DNA of 64,000 bases from the NCBI RefSeq assembly GCF_002607735.1, contig NZ_NBVR01000020.1, forward strand, positions 124,001 to 188,000, given 5' to 3'. A program made the position numbers and the translations under genes. Shown one piece after another: positions 19,833 through 28,892 of the stretch. The number at the start of each line of letters is the position of its first letter. Within the stretch, counting starts at the first letter, position 1. The notes below the pieces were generated by a model, which was given only the letters and a program-made list of their open reading frames with translations, searched no databases and was not told where the DNA came from. The DNA is from Proteus alimentorum (GTDB lineage: Bacteria > Pseudomonadota > Gammaproteobacteria > Enterobacterales > Enterobacteriaceae).

Positions 19833-21362
19833 TTAATATTGTTCTTTAATTTGAAAGACTGAAACTTTATCTGTTAAGTTTTGTGCTTTCTCATCTAAAA
19901 TCATTGTCGACGTTGCACCTTGTTCAACTAAAGCCGCATTTTGCTGAACCACAGAATCCATTTGGTTAATAGCTACTGCGATCTGTTCAATACCCACTTT
20001 TTGCTCTTCTGATGCAATACTAATCCCCTGCATGATATCGCTAACTTTAGTAATAGAAGAAACGATGTCCTGCATATGCTCACCCGTTCTATTTACCAAT
20101 TCTCTACCATGAGCCACATCAGCAACAGACTCTCTGATAATTTGGTTAATTTCACGCGCAGCATCCGCACTTCTTGCTGCTAAATTTCTCACTTCTGTTG
20201 CAACAACGGTAAATCCACGGCCTTGCTCACCTGCACGCGCGGCTTCAACGGCTGCGTTTAATGCCAGAATATTGGTTTGGCTTGCTATGTTATTAACCAC
20301 ATCATTGATTTCAGCAACTTTTAATGTTCCTACCTCGATTTTCTTCATCGAGTTAATGGCATCATTCATAATGTTAGAACCATCAATTGCTAAATCGCGG
20401 GTTTCTGCGGTAATAGAGTTTGCTAAAATCGCATTATCCGTATTATTCACTACGGCAATTTTTATCTCTTCCATACTTGCTGCTGTTTGTTGCAGAGCAC
20501 TTGCTTGTTCCTCAGTACGAGAAGAGAGATCTTGGTTGCCAGAGGCAATTTCTGCCGAACCTTTTTTGATCTCTAGTGCTTCTTCTTTAACAAGTTGAAT
20601 AGTCGATGTTAGCGCAGTTTGCATATCCCCCACATTAGAGAACAAGGTGCCAAACTCATCATTTCGTTTTTTAGGCAGAGTAAAACTTAAATCACCTTCT
20701 CCCACTTTTTGCAAAATGGCCGATAATGTATTCAAATTAAAGATAAACGTTTTATTTACCCAACGAATGACAATATAAAGAAGAACAAGAATGATCCCCA
20801 GAGCAATAATGGTCGTGTAAATTGACAACTGTACCATCCAAGCTTGCTGCGCTTTAATATCATCATTCACACCTTTAGTGATCATTAGATATTCATCAAA
20901 GAGATCCGATAAGCGATTAAAATCATTGGAGAGGTTTGATTCTGTGTAATCTAGTGTATCGATAGGTGCAATAAGTTCATCGAGAAGATAATAGAATAAC
21001 ACGGATAGTTGTTCTGAATTACGTTGAGCATCAGGACTTATCTTCTTCACGCCTACCCAGTGTGTAATCGTCGCTTTTGATTTTGTCGCCAACGCTTTCG
21101 CTTCAGTAACAAGTGATTGAATGGTTTCTTGCTTGTTCTCATCTGTCATTGTTTTCAACAACATTAGATAGTTGACGTGAGAACGAATGGTCGCTAATTC
21201 ATATCTTGCTTCTTGAACACTATTCAATCTGGTATTCAAGGAATCCAATGATGCGAAGTTTTCTTGCATTCTATAAATAAAAAACGACGACAATACAGAT
21301 GATAATAAGAAAATGGCTAACAGTATGATAGAACCTACTTTAGCTGATCTTTCAATACTCAT
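19833..21362 (-). CDS. Methyl-accepting chemotaxis protein
   Basis: The start at 21362 (MSIERSAKVGSIILLAIFLL) gives 509 residues. A first membrane helix (about 9-29), a four-helix-bundle type periplasmic sensor (about 30-180) and a second helix (about 183-205) are followed by HAMP (about 206-258) and the signalling domain. The hairpin tip is intact in AAVEAARAGEQGRGFTVVA split around residue 375, the CheA/CheW contact. Methylation segments with Glu/Gln pairs flank it. The C terminus (VFQIKEQY) lacks the NWETF-type CheR tether. The ligand cannot be read from the sequence. It stands alone. Confidence 0.93.
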   Translation of the reverse strand: MSIERSAKVGSIILLAIFLLSSVLSSFFIYRMQENFASLDSLNTRLNSVQEARYELATIRSHVNYLMLLKTMTDENKQETIQSLVTEAKALATKSKATITHWVGVKKISPDAQRNSEQLSVLFYYLLDELIAPIDTLDYTESNLSNDFNRLSDLFDEYLMITKGVNDDIKAQQAWMVQLSIYTTIIALGIILVLLYIVIRWVNKTFIFNLNTLSAILQKVGEGDLSFTLPKKRNDEFGTLFSNVGDMQTALTSTIQLVKEEALEIKKGSAEIASGNQDLSSRTEEQASALQQTAASMEEIKIAVVNNTDNAILANSITAETRDLAIDGSNIMNDAINSMKKIEVGTLKVAEINDVVNNIASQTNILALNAAVEAARAGEQGRGFTVVATEVRNLAARSADAAREINQIIRESVADVAHGRELVNRTGEHMQDIVSSITKVSDIMQGISIASEEQKVGIEQIAVAINQMDSVVQQNAALVEQGATSTMILDEKAQNLTDKVSVFQIKEQY

Positions 21363-22152
21363 GAAATAATCCCCCCCGGCAATAAAATAATACAAATGTA
21401 CTCATTTATCGGCACGAAATAGATTTTATTTACTTATTAATCAGAATTATCGATACAAACACGTATTACAGTTCTCAATCAATGATGCTAATCAGTTTTT
21501 TACTCTGTTTTCAAACCATTAACGCAGATCATATACCGTGATGAAATAGTATTTTAGTGTTATTAATTAATGGGTAACTAAAATTTGACTTTGATTAAAA
21601 CTAAAAATAAGTAAAAATTTTAAGCGTCGCACAAAATAATAAGCATTGAATACTCTATAAAAATAAAATTAACACAGAAAACTTCTTGAATTTTCAGCTG
21701 TTATTAATAATTTAAAGATTATTAATCATAAGTTTTACTTTACTATATTATAGTCTATACAATTTTAAATAATAAAAATAATGAATGGTGAGACTAAACT
21801 ACCAACTTATCTACTCAAGTAGATAAACAAAATAGAATGTAATAAATAGATACCTAATAAATCATTAATTAATCAATTTAGCCTCAATAGATTATCCCCA
21901 AATAAAAGCGATAAGTTAATGTTTTTATTTTTAATAATACTAATCCATCAATAATTAATATCTACATTTAAAATAATCAGCTATTGGTTTTATAAAATAT
22001 CTTTTTATTCATTATGTAAATAATTTGTACTTGTACACATAAAAAATAGTAATTTTGAATAACCAATAGACACACTGTCTCATTTTGAGAACAGTGATAT
22101 AATAAGCTTAATGACCTTAAAAACTCTGATGATTTACGGAGCCTTATCCTGT
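21363..22152. other. Long AT-rich gap between chemoreceptor and HAD gene
   Basis: About 790 bases with no supportable coding region. It holds one near-perfect palindrome (listed separately). The rest is A/T-rich with no clear repeats. Confidence 0.65.
21807..21826. promoter_or_regulatory. Unassigned 20-base palindrome
   Basis: TTATCTACT and AGTAGATAA flank a two-base CA centre. It lies about 445 bases from the chemoreceptor start and 327 from the HAD gene start. Owner unknown. Confidence 0.4.
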
Positions 22153-22833
22153 ATGCAACCCCAATTTGAAAACGCGAAAAACACCGTAAAAACGTTATCA
22201 GTGTTTGATTTTGATGGCACGCTAACCTATCACGACAGTTTTATCCCTTTTCTAAAATTCGCCTTTGGCAAGCGTAAATTCTCACGCCGTTTAATTAAAA
22301 TGGTATTACCAACATTACGTTGCTTTAGACGTAAACTCACCCGTGATGAATTAAAAGAAGTGCTGATCAAAACCTTTTTAACCAATATTGATGAGCAATG
22401 GTTAAAAGAAAAAGCAGAACAATTTTGCCAGCTTTACTGGGCTAAATTAATGCGTCCTACTGGCTTATTCGCGGTTGCTGAAGAAATAAATAGCAATGCT
22501 GAAGTGACGATTTGCTCTGCATCACCAGCGATGGTGTTACAACCTTTTGCAAAACGCTTAGGGATCAAGTTAATAGGAACAACACTTGAAGTCGTTGATG
22601 GCAAGCTGACAGGAAAAATTATTGGCAATAACTGCCGCTGTGGTGAAAAAATAAAACGATTAGAAGCGGTATACGGCGATTTAACACAATACCATTTAAG
22701 AGCGTGGGGAGATTCTCGAGGCGATCATGAATTGCTTTTTGCAGCGCAAGATCCTCATTGGCGCCACTTTCATACTGGTCGTCGTAAAGCTAAAAATTCA
22801 CCGATTAAAACAACAACTAAAAAAGAATCTTAA
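22153..22833 (+). CDS. HAD-IB family phosphatase
   Basis: The start at 22153 (MQPQFENAKNTVKTLSVFD) follows ACGGAG; an in-frame ATG at 22111 has no ribosome site. The 226-residue protein has HAD motif I DFDGTLTYHD near residue 20, motif II as CSAS near 122, and the late GDSRGDHELL motif near 192. HAD-IB members include phosphoserine phosphatase and lipid-phosphate phosphatases; the substrate here is unknown. The C terminus is a basic Lys/Thr tail. It converges on terE and is not obviously part of the ter operons. Confidence 0.82.
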   Translation: MQPQFENAKNTVKTLSVFDFDGTLTYHDSFIPFLKFAFGKRKFSRRLIKMVLPTLRCFRRKLTRDELKEVLIKTFLTNIDEQWLKEKAEQFCQLYWAKLMRPTGLFAVAEEINSNAEVTICSASPAMVLQPFAKRLGIKLIGTTLEVVDGKLTGKIIGNNCRCGEKIKRLEAVYGDLTQYHLRAWGDSRGDHELLFAAQDPHWRHFHTGRRKAKNSPIKTTTKKES

Positions 22834-22866
22834 TCACTTACTGTTTTCTTATCGATGCAAACAAAT

Positions 22867-22888
22867 AGCCCCCGCAATAGCGAGGGCT
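22867..22888. terminator. Terminator between HAD gene and terE
   Basis: AGCCC-C-CGC and GCG-A-GGGCT pair around AATA, with one internal mismatch. It probably ends the leftward ter operon and the rightward HAD transcript. Confidence 0.65.
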
Positions 22889-22898
22889 AAATAGTGTC

Positions 22899-23474
22899 TT
22901 AGATATTCACGCCGTGTTGTGATGCTAACGCACCTAAACCACCCGCAAAACCTTGACCTACAGCTTTAAATTTCCACTCTGTACCATGGCGATATAACTC
23001 ACCAAAGATCATTGCTGTTTCTGTTGATGCATCTTCAGAAAGATCAAAGCGAGCAATTTCAGTACCATTGTCGTTATTATAAACGCGCATAAAACTGTTA
23101 CTGACCATACCAAAGTTTTGTTTACGGTTTTCTGCATCATAAATAGTGACTGCGAATACCAGTTTTTTCACTTCAGCAGGGACTTTTGATAGGGTGATTT
23201 TTACTTGCTCATCATCACCATCGCCTTCCCCAGTACGGTTATCTCCTTGGTGCTCAACGCTTCCGCATTGACTCACTTTGTTATTAAAGAAGATAAAACT
23301 TGCGTCTGAAAGTACTTTTCCATCTTCACCTACCATGAACACTGACGCATCTAAATCGAATTCTGCGCCATCAGTCACGCGGGCATCCCATCCTAGACCA
23401 ACCATAGCAACCGACATTGTTGGTGCTTCTTTAGTCAGAGAAACATTACCACCTTTAACAAGGGAAACTGCCAT
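22899..23474 (-). CDS. terE: Tellurium resistance protein TerE
   Basis: This 191-residue TerD-family protein is the last gene of terZABCDE. TerD-family proteins bind two calcium ions through acidic loops, here [10 protein letters not shown] (about residues 36-45) and [12 protein letters not shown] (about 80-91), and the family signature [12 protein letters not shown] is near residue 158. It is about two-thirds identical by eye to TerD next door, an old duplication. It acts in the cytoplasm with TerC at the membrane in tellurite, colicin and phage resistance; the molecular activity is not settled. Ribosome site GTAGGAGC. Confidence 0.95.
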   Translation of the reverse strand: MAVSLVKGGNVSLTKEAPTMSVAMVGLGWDARVTDGAEFDLDASVFMVGEDGKVLSDASFIFFNNKVSQCGSVEHQGDNRTGEGDGDDEQVKITLSKVPAEVKKLVFAVTIYDAENRKQNFGMVSNSFMRVYNNDNGTEIARFDLSEDASTETAMIFGELYRHGTEWKFKAVGQGFAGGLGALASQHGVNI

Positions 23475-23553
23475 ATCAAAGCTCCTACTTTATTGAATCA
23501 ACTGGCAATCACATCTTATGACTGCCAGTGGTTAGTATTTTACCAATCGGCTA

Positions 23554-24132
23554 TCAAGAGGCATTAATACCGTATTGAGCACAAACTGAACCTAAACCAC
23601 CCGCATAACCTTGACCCACAGCGCGGAATTTCCACTCCGTGTTATGGCGATATAGCTCACCAAATAACATTGCTGTTTCTGTTGATGCATCTTCAGTTAA
23701 GTCATAACGAGCAACTTCAATTTGGTTGTCATCATTAACTAAACGAATAAATGCACCTGACACTTGGCCAAAGCTTTGGCGACGAGCTTGCGCATCATGG
23801 ATAGTCACAACGAAGATAACCTTATCGACATCATTTGGGATCATGTCTAATTTGATTTTCAGCGCTTCATCATCACCATCGCCTTCACCTGTACGATTAT
23901 CCCCAGTGTGAACAACAGAGCCATCAGCAGATCTTAAGTTATTATAAAAAATGAAATCGGCATCGCTACGCACTTTTCCATTTGCAGCTAACAGAAATAC
24001 AGACGCATCTAAGTCAAAATCTTGACCATCTGTAGAACGGGCATCCCAACCAAGTCCGACAAGGACGTTTTTCATCGTTGGGGCTGCTTTGCTCAGAGAG
24101 ACATTACCACCTTTAGAAAGAGAAACGCTCAT
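23554..24132 (-). CDS. terD: Tellurium resistance protein TerD
   Basis: The 192-residue calcium-binding TerD-family protein has acidic loops [10 protein letters not shown] and [12 protein letters not shown] and the [12 protein letters not shown] signature. TerD is essential for tellurite resistance together with TerB, TerC and TerZ in studied plasmids. It is encoded between terC and terE with an AAGAGGTT ribosome site, and its order identifies it as TerD and not TerE. Confidence 0.95.
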   Translation of the reverse strand: MSVSLSKGGNVSLSKAAPTMKNVLVGLGWDARSTDGQDFDLDASVFLLAANGKVRSDADFIFYNNLRSADGSVVHTGDNRTGEGDGDDEALKIKLDMIPNDVDKVIFVVTIHDAQARRQSFGQVSGAFIRLVNDDNQIEVARYDLTEDASTETAMLFGELYRHNTEWKFRAVGQGYAGGLGSVCAQYGINAS

Positions 24133-24185
24133 TTTATAACCTCTTTAGTTTTGTTTTTAATATTCTGATTTCTCAAGAATATTTA

Positions 24186-25226
24186 TTAATTTGTCTTACC
24201 TTCATCATCTTTTTTTTCTGGGAATAAAAAGCTTGCAATAATACCCAGAGCAAGAACACCTAGCACAACAAATAAGCTCGTTGTCGCGGAGATGCTGTAT
24301 CCATGTTGCCAGATATGATCTGTTGCATTTAAACCCAGTTTTGCAGCAATAAAGAACAACAACACAATAACCGCTTTTTCAAGGTAAACCAGATACTGTT
24401 TTAACGCTTCTAACACGAAGTAAAGCGTACGTAAGCCTAAGATTGCAAACATCATTGCACTATAAACAATGAGGGGTTCACGACTTACTGCGATAATAGC
24501 GGGAACCGAGTCGAAAGCAAACATCACATCGGAAAGCTCTACAACAGCTACACACAGCATAAGTGGTGTTGCATATAACGCTGCTTTTGTACCACGACCG
24601 ATAGTAATTTCTTTGTTTTCTGGTTTTGCTAATTCAGCATCGACTTCTTTTTGCGTTAATACGAAAGCATGCCCAGTGATTTTTGGCCATATAGGGAAAA
24701 ATCGTTTAACTAAGCGATAAGCAAGATGTTGTGAATAGTCTTCAATCTCTTCACTATCATCACCGCTTTTCAGCATCATAACCGCCGTCCAAGCAACGAT
24801 TAAGGCAAATATTATCTCAACATATGGTCCTAAACTTAGCAGTCCTGTACCGATAGCAACAAAGATCCCACGGAAAACGATAGCACCGATGATCCCCCAA
24901 TAAAGAACGCGGTGACGGAAGCGGTCAGGTACAGCAAACCAAGAGAAAATCGCCATCATGACAAACAAGTTATCAACGGAAAGCACTTTCTCTAATGCAT
25001 AACCTGTTACGAATAAACTCGCAACTTCTGCGCCATGGTGAACATACAGGAATCCTGCGAATGCCATTGCAACGGCAACCCAGAATATAGACCAAAATAT
25101 GGCATTCTTTAATGTTATCGGCTTATCTGCACGATGCATAAATAAGTCGATAAAAATAGCGCCAATCGCAAGTACAACAAAGACAATGACAGTTTCTGTC
25201 GGAAAACCAATATGTGTGGATACCAT
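24186..25226 (-). CDS. terC: Integral membrane tellurium resistance protein TerC
   Basis: This 346-residue polytopic protein has about nine helices. The motif EKVLSVDNLFVMMAIFSWF (about 79-97) and VVELSDVMFAFDSVPAI (about 226-242) are the paired TerC family signatures with membrane-embedded Asp and Glu, suggesting metal ion handling. TerC is the membrane anchor of the Ter complex and contacts TerB. A cytoplasmic loop near 150-200 is acidic. CAGGAATT precedes the ATG. Confidence 0.96.
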   Translation of the reverse strand: MVSTHIGFPTETVIVFVVLAIGAIFIDLFMHRADKPITLKNAIFWSIFWVAVAMAFAGFLYVHHGAEVASLFVTGYALEKVLSVDNLFVMMAIFSWFAVPDRFRHRVLYWGIIGAIVFRGIFVAIGTGLLSLGPYVEIIFALIVAWTAVMMLKSGDDSEEIEDYSQHLAYRLVKRFFPIWPKITGHAFVLTQKEVDAELAKPENKEITIGRGTKAALYATPLMLCVAVVELSDVMFAFDSVPAIIAVSREPLIVYSAMMFAILGLRTLYFVLEALKQYLVYLEKAVIVLLFFIAAKLGLNATDHIWQHGYSISATTSLFVVLGVLALGIIASFLFPEKKDDEGKTN

Positions 25227-25260
25227 AATAATTCCTGAACGGTTCCCTATATTAAATTAA

Positions 25261-25716
25261 TTACAAACCAAACTCTGCGGGCTGAAAGCCTAATGCAATG
25301 GCAATAGCACGCACAGCTTCTTTTTCATCATTGTCAAAATCACCATCACTTTTCGCAACAGCAATACCGACACGAATAGCTAATTGCGCAGCTTCTGGCT
25401 GATCTTTCATTGCCAGAATATACTTCATGGTTTCGCCTTTACCGACTTCAGTATCAAATTCGAAACTCAGGATTAGCTTATTAAAGAATTCGATAACTTC
25501 AGAAGTATCAAAAACTTTAAGTTCATCTGATGCTTTTAAAAAACCGAGCATCTTCTGTTTTTCTTCAGAACTCACGCCGTCACTCGCAATGGCGATACGC
25601 GCACAAACCGCAACAGTGCCTTGCATAAATTTTTTGTTTTTAAAGCGACCAACTTGCTTGGCTAACTCAGAACGGCCTGTATTAAAACCTTCTTTTAATT
25701 TGTTAAAAAAACTCAT
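25261..25716 (-). CDS. terB: Tellurium resistance protein TerB
   Basis: The start at 25716 (MSFFNKLKEGFNTGR) gives the standard 151 residues; the frame is open further into terA but without homology. TerB is a seven-helix acidic bundle that binds metals; conserved acidic helices include IASDGVSSEEKQKML (about 42-56) and VAKSDGDFDNDEKEAV (about 122-137). The latter two segments are pseudo-repeats, each like a metal loop. It probably links TerC to the soluble TerD-family proteins. It lies 25 bases after terA. Confidence 0.95.
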   Translation of the reverse strand: MSFFNKLKEGFNTGRSELAKQVGRFKNKKFMQGTVAVCARIAIASDGVSSEEKQKMLGFLKASDELKVFDTSEVIEFFNKLILSFEFDTEVGKGETMKYILAMKDQPEAAQLAIRVGIAVAKSDGDFDNDEKEAVRAIAIALGFQPAEFGL

Positions 25717-25741
25717 GTTATTTTTCCTTATATCAACTTGA

Positions 25742-26914
25742 TCACTTAGAACCCGCTGTCCAGCGAAATCCCCACCCGTAGGCATTATCCATATCACGGT
25801 GGCCTTTAAAAAACTCATTGAGACGTTCAACTTTTATTGATCCGTTCTCATTCACTAGTCGGGCAATTGCACACATACCTCGACCATTATTACCATCAGT
25901 TAAGCGTGTTTCTATAGGGGGTTGATCAGGTACATGAATGGTGACCACGCCGTCAGTCTTGCTCCAATTCGGTACACCTTCATAAATAAACGCGAAAATC
26001 AGTACTTGCTTAATATTTTTCCATTCACGGCCATTCACAAATATCCATTCACCACCAGCAACATCTCCAGTACGATCATCGCCTTGTAATTCAACATAAG
26101 GAATACGATTAAAATCACCAAATCCGTTTCCTAATGCTTGAATAACGGACTTATGTCCTTGTTGAAGTTCAACAAAAGCGCCAATATCTAAATCGATACC
26201 TTTATTGCCACCAAACAACCCACCTAATAACCCAGAACCTCCACTTTTGCTTTCACGATGCCAATCAAGGTTGATCCGAATTTTACCGAAGTCATCTTTC
26301 TTCGTTAGGCTGATTGCGGGTTTCTCTTTGGTTAAAGAAACCTTACTTAAATTCACCGAACTTGGCGCTGGTTTCGGTGCTGGTGCTGGTGCTGGTGCTG
26401 GTGCTGGTGCTGGTGCAGAGTCTGCAATATCAACACCAAAATGTTCAGCTAATGGCTTTAAGCCACCGTTGAATCCTTGAGCGATAAAACGGAATTTCCA
26501 ACTACCATTACGACGATACAATTCACCTAAAATTAATGCCGCTTCAGGACGCCCGTTAATATCAACATTACCGTTCGCCACAACTTCGTTATTAGCATCA
26601 ACTTGAATTGATAATCGTTGTAAATTTGCGATAGTTTGTTGACCTTCACAAGTCGCTGTAAACGCAATTTTTTCAACATCTGGACGTAAACGCGTTAAGT
26701 CCACAGTGAAAGATGTGCTATTTCCTGCTGTCGCATAAATAACAGTGCGATCATCACTGGCTGTTTGCCCATAAAACACCATATCGGTGTCGCCATTCAC
26801 TTTACCTGACGCATAAAGCCTAAAAGCAGACACATCAACAGGCGTACCCGATTGAATTCTAACGATTAATGTCTGATTAGGAACAGGTAAGTTACCACCT
26901 GGAGTCATATTCAT
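25742..26914 (-). CDS. terA: Tellurium resistance protein TerA
   Basis: TerA (390 residues) carries a TerD-like domain without the full acidic calcium loops (about 1-165, ending RPEAALILGELYRR-GSWKFRF), a flexible Ala-Pro repeat linker (about 170-185), and a second TerA-specific domain (about 190-390) with ISLTKKDDFGKIRINLDW. Its ATG follows the terZ TAA directly, so translation is coupled. The linker is encoded by a hexanucleotide repeat that may vary in length. Confidence 0.94.
   Translation of the reverse strand: MNMTPGGNLPVPNQTLIVRIQSGTPVDVSAFRLYASGKVNGDTDMVFYGQTASDDRTVIYATAGNSTSFTVDLTRLRPDVEKIAFTATCEGQQTIANLQRLSIQVDANNEVVANGNVDINGRPEAALILGELYRRNGSWKFRFIAQGFNGGLKPLAEHFGVDIADSAPAPAPAPAPAPAPKPAPSSVNLSKVSLTKEKPAISLTKKDDFGKIRINLDWHRESKSGGSGLLGGLFGGNKGIDLDIGAFVELQQGHKSVIQALGNGFGDFNRIPYVELQGDDRTGDVAGGEWIFVNGREWKNIKQVLIFAFIYEGVPNWSKTDGVVTIHVPDQPPIETRLTDGNNGRGMCAIARLVNENGSIKVERLNEFFKGHRDMDNAYGWGFRWTAGSK
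26376..26417 (-). repeat. Hexanucleotide tandem repeat in terA
   Basis: Six perfect copies of GGTGCT (26376-26411) are followed by GGTGCA. On the coding strand they encode the Ala-Pro linker of TerA. Changes of whole units would keep the frame. Confidence 0.9.
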
Positions 26915-27499
26915 TTATCGCACCACCGTAGCCACAATATCAGGCATCATGTCGTTAATAACACGGCCCTTACAAGGCGCACCAAATGCTGTGAAATCCC
27001 ATTGACCATGATTACGTTGTAAAGAAGCAATCACGATACCTGTATGAGAGCCTTGCTCTGTTAAGGTATAACGCACCAACTCTTTGTTCGTTGTTTTATC
27101 AACAACACGGCAGAATGCGTTTTCAACTTCATTAAATGTTTGTCCACGGAAACTGTTTACTGTGAATACCAAGTATTCAACATTTGTTGGTAAACGGTTT
27201 AAGTCAACGAAGATTGTTTCATCATCACCATCACCGTCACCCGTTAAATTATCACCAGAGTGAATAACTGACTGACAACTTGATTTTAATTTTCTAAACC
27301 AAATGGTATCGATTTGATGACCACTTGCGTCAAGCAATACGCAACTTGCATCTAAATCAATAGAACCACCACCACCAAAAAGACCGCTTAATAATCCTTT
27401 TTTCTTAATCGGATCCCAGCCCAAACCAAACATTAAATGGCTCAGTGTAGGTGCTTGTTTACTGAGAGAAACTGTTTGATTCTTGCTTAATGAAACCAT
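26915..27499 (-). CDS. terZ: Tellurium resistance protein TerZ
   Basis: The first gene of the minus-strand ter operon encodes a 194-residue TerD-family protein. It differs from TerD and TerE by a Gly-rich insert KKKGLLSGLFGGGGSIDLDAS (about 33-52 region, split here) and by the acidic loop NLTGDGDGDDE near 80. The Gly-rich motif GLLGGLFGG recurs in TerA, showing shared ancestry. A GAAGGAATT ribosome site precedes the ATG. The promoter lies in the 323-base divergent gap shared with the ATP-grasp operon. Confidence 0.95.
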   Translation of the reverse strand: MVSLSKNQTVSLSKQAPTLSHLMFGLGWDPIKKKGLLSGLFGGGGSIDLDASCVLLDASGHQIDTIWFRKLKSSCQSVIHSGDNLTGDGDGDDETIFVDLNRLPTNVEYLVFTVNSFRGQTFNEVENAFCRVVDKTTNKELVRYTLTEQGSHTGIVIASLQRNHGQWDFTAFGAPCKGRVINDMMPDIVATVVR

Positions 27500-27822
27500 A
27501 ATTAAATTCCTTCAGAGGTAGAGTGAAACAACAACGCCATTTGTGATTAATTCCATATCATGAAAACCATCATATCATGATGAAGTACATGAGCAAGACT
27601 ATTTTTCTCAATTAAACTTAAAGTTTTGTCAACACATTGATATTAATGATGTTTTGTTGATTTAAAATGTTAAAAACGCAAGAAAATCATAATAATAACC
27701 CAATCAATTACCCAATTTTAAACTTAACTAAAATAAATCATATTATGATTGACACTATTCTTCGGAATCTTCATGATTATAGACATTGAACCCTACACTT
27801 TTATTTCACGGTATACAGAGTA
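27500..27822. other. Divergent promoter region terZ / metabolite operon
   Basis: The gap controls both ter operons. It holds two copies of CATATCATGA about 18 bases apart (near 27553 and 27571) and a perfect 15-base palindrome (listed separately). A TTAACTA element near 27725 resembles half of the palindrome upstream of terW, but only weakly. Confidence 0.6.
27736..27750. promoter_or_regulatory. Candidate operator between the ter operons
   Basis: AATCATA-T-TATGATT is a perfect palindrome about 75-85 bases before the ATP-grasp start and 237 from terZ. The binding protein is unknown; TerW or a redox/metal regulator are possibilities. Confidence 0.45.
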
Positions 27823-28890
27823 ATGAATAACACAATTTGGTTTATGGAAGGTTTATCATCACAACGCGATATCATTCAAAGTGTTAAAGACTTTGCAAAA
27901 CAACAGCACCAAGGGATCTTTGTGCTCGCATCTCATCGTCATACTCGAAATGAGATTTTATCGCTTGCTGATGGGGCTTTTTATGAACCTCTTGAAGAGA
28001 CATTACGCTTACAATTTATCGCTGATGTTGTAAAACAGCATCAAGTCAGTGCTATTCACACTGGTCGTAATAGCGCATGGTTTGAATTACATCGGCAAGA
28101 AATCGAGTCATTTGGGGTAAAATTAACTACTGGAGCCACACAACTCGAACAGCTTCAGTTAGCTGATAATAAAGTTGCATTTGCACAAGCGATGGAACAA
28201 GGTGGGCTTCCTGCAGTACCTTCTATTTACATTGAATCTATCGATGAACTAGAAGCGCATATAAAAGAGCCTCCTTTTGGTGAAATACCTTTATGTATCA
28301 AACCGGTAAAAGGGATTTATGGCATGGGCTTTTGGCGCTTTGATAATCAAGTTTCACCGATGGCACTGTTTAATCACCCAGAAAATCGCCAAGTCAATCC
28401 TCAACAATATCTTGATGCATTAAAGGCGGTAGAACGTTTTGAACCTTTAGTCTTAATGCCTTATTTACCCGGTCCTGAATACTCTATGGATATGGTAGTT
28501 GAACAAGGTGATGTTATTGCAGCTGTCGCTCGACGCAAAGAAGGCGCAATACAACATTTAGAAATTTCAGGTGAGGCTTATGAATTAGGTAAAGCGTGTG
28601 CAACAGCAATGAAAGCCGATGGGCTTGTGAATGTGCAGACTCGAAATAATCATCAAGGTCGCCCACTCTTACTTGAAATTAATATGCGCCCTTCTGGGGG
28701 GATTGGTTATACCCAACATTGTGGAATTAATCTTGCCGGTATTTTTGCTTTGCGCCAATTAGGATTAATGAGTATTGAAGAGGCTCAAGCCCAAAATAAC
28801 CATTTTACACCAACAAAAATACGCTCAATGACCGATTCTATTGTTTTCAATTCAACGCTAACAAACTTAATCAGTACGGATAATAATTAA
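27823..28890 (+). CDS. ATP-grasp ligase of the ter-linked biosynthetic operon
   Basis: The 355-residue protein has an ATP-grasp fold: a Rossmann-like N-terminal part (about 1-115), the ATP-binding central part with CIKPVKGIYGMGFWRF (about 165-180), and the catalytic end LLEINMRPSGGIGYT (about 283-297). Such enzymes join a carboxylate to an amine or thiol with ATP. It opens a five-gene operon with tight spacing, known beside many ter loci and proposed by comparative genomics (Anantharaman, Iyer and Aravind) to make a nucleoside-like metabolite. The actual substrate is unknown. Confidence 0.87.
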   Translation: MNNTIWFMEGLSSQRDIIQSVKDFAKQQHQGIFVLASHRHTRNEILSLADGAFYEPLEETLRLQFIADVVKQHQVSAIHTGRNSAWFELHRQEIESFGVKLTTGATQLEQLQLADNKVAFAQAMEQGGLPAVPSIYIESIDELEAHIKEPPFGEIPLCIKPVKGIYGMGFWRFDNQVSPMALFNHPENRQVNPQQYLDALKAVERFEPLVLMPYLPGPEYSMDMVVEQGDVIAAVARRKEGAIQHLEISGEAYELGKACATAMKADGLVNVQTRNNHQGRPLLLEINMRPSGGIGYTQHCGINLAGIFALRQLGLMSIEEAQAQNNHFTPTKIRSMTDSIVFNSTLTNLISTDNN

Positions 28891-28892
28891 TA

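Noticed and set aside
26376..26417. Possible CRISPR-like repeat
   Set aside because: Units are six bases without spacers and encode protein.
26205..26480. Gly-Ala repeat open frame opposite terA
   Set aside because: It is the complement of the TerA Ala-Pro linker and not a gene.
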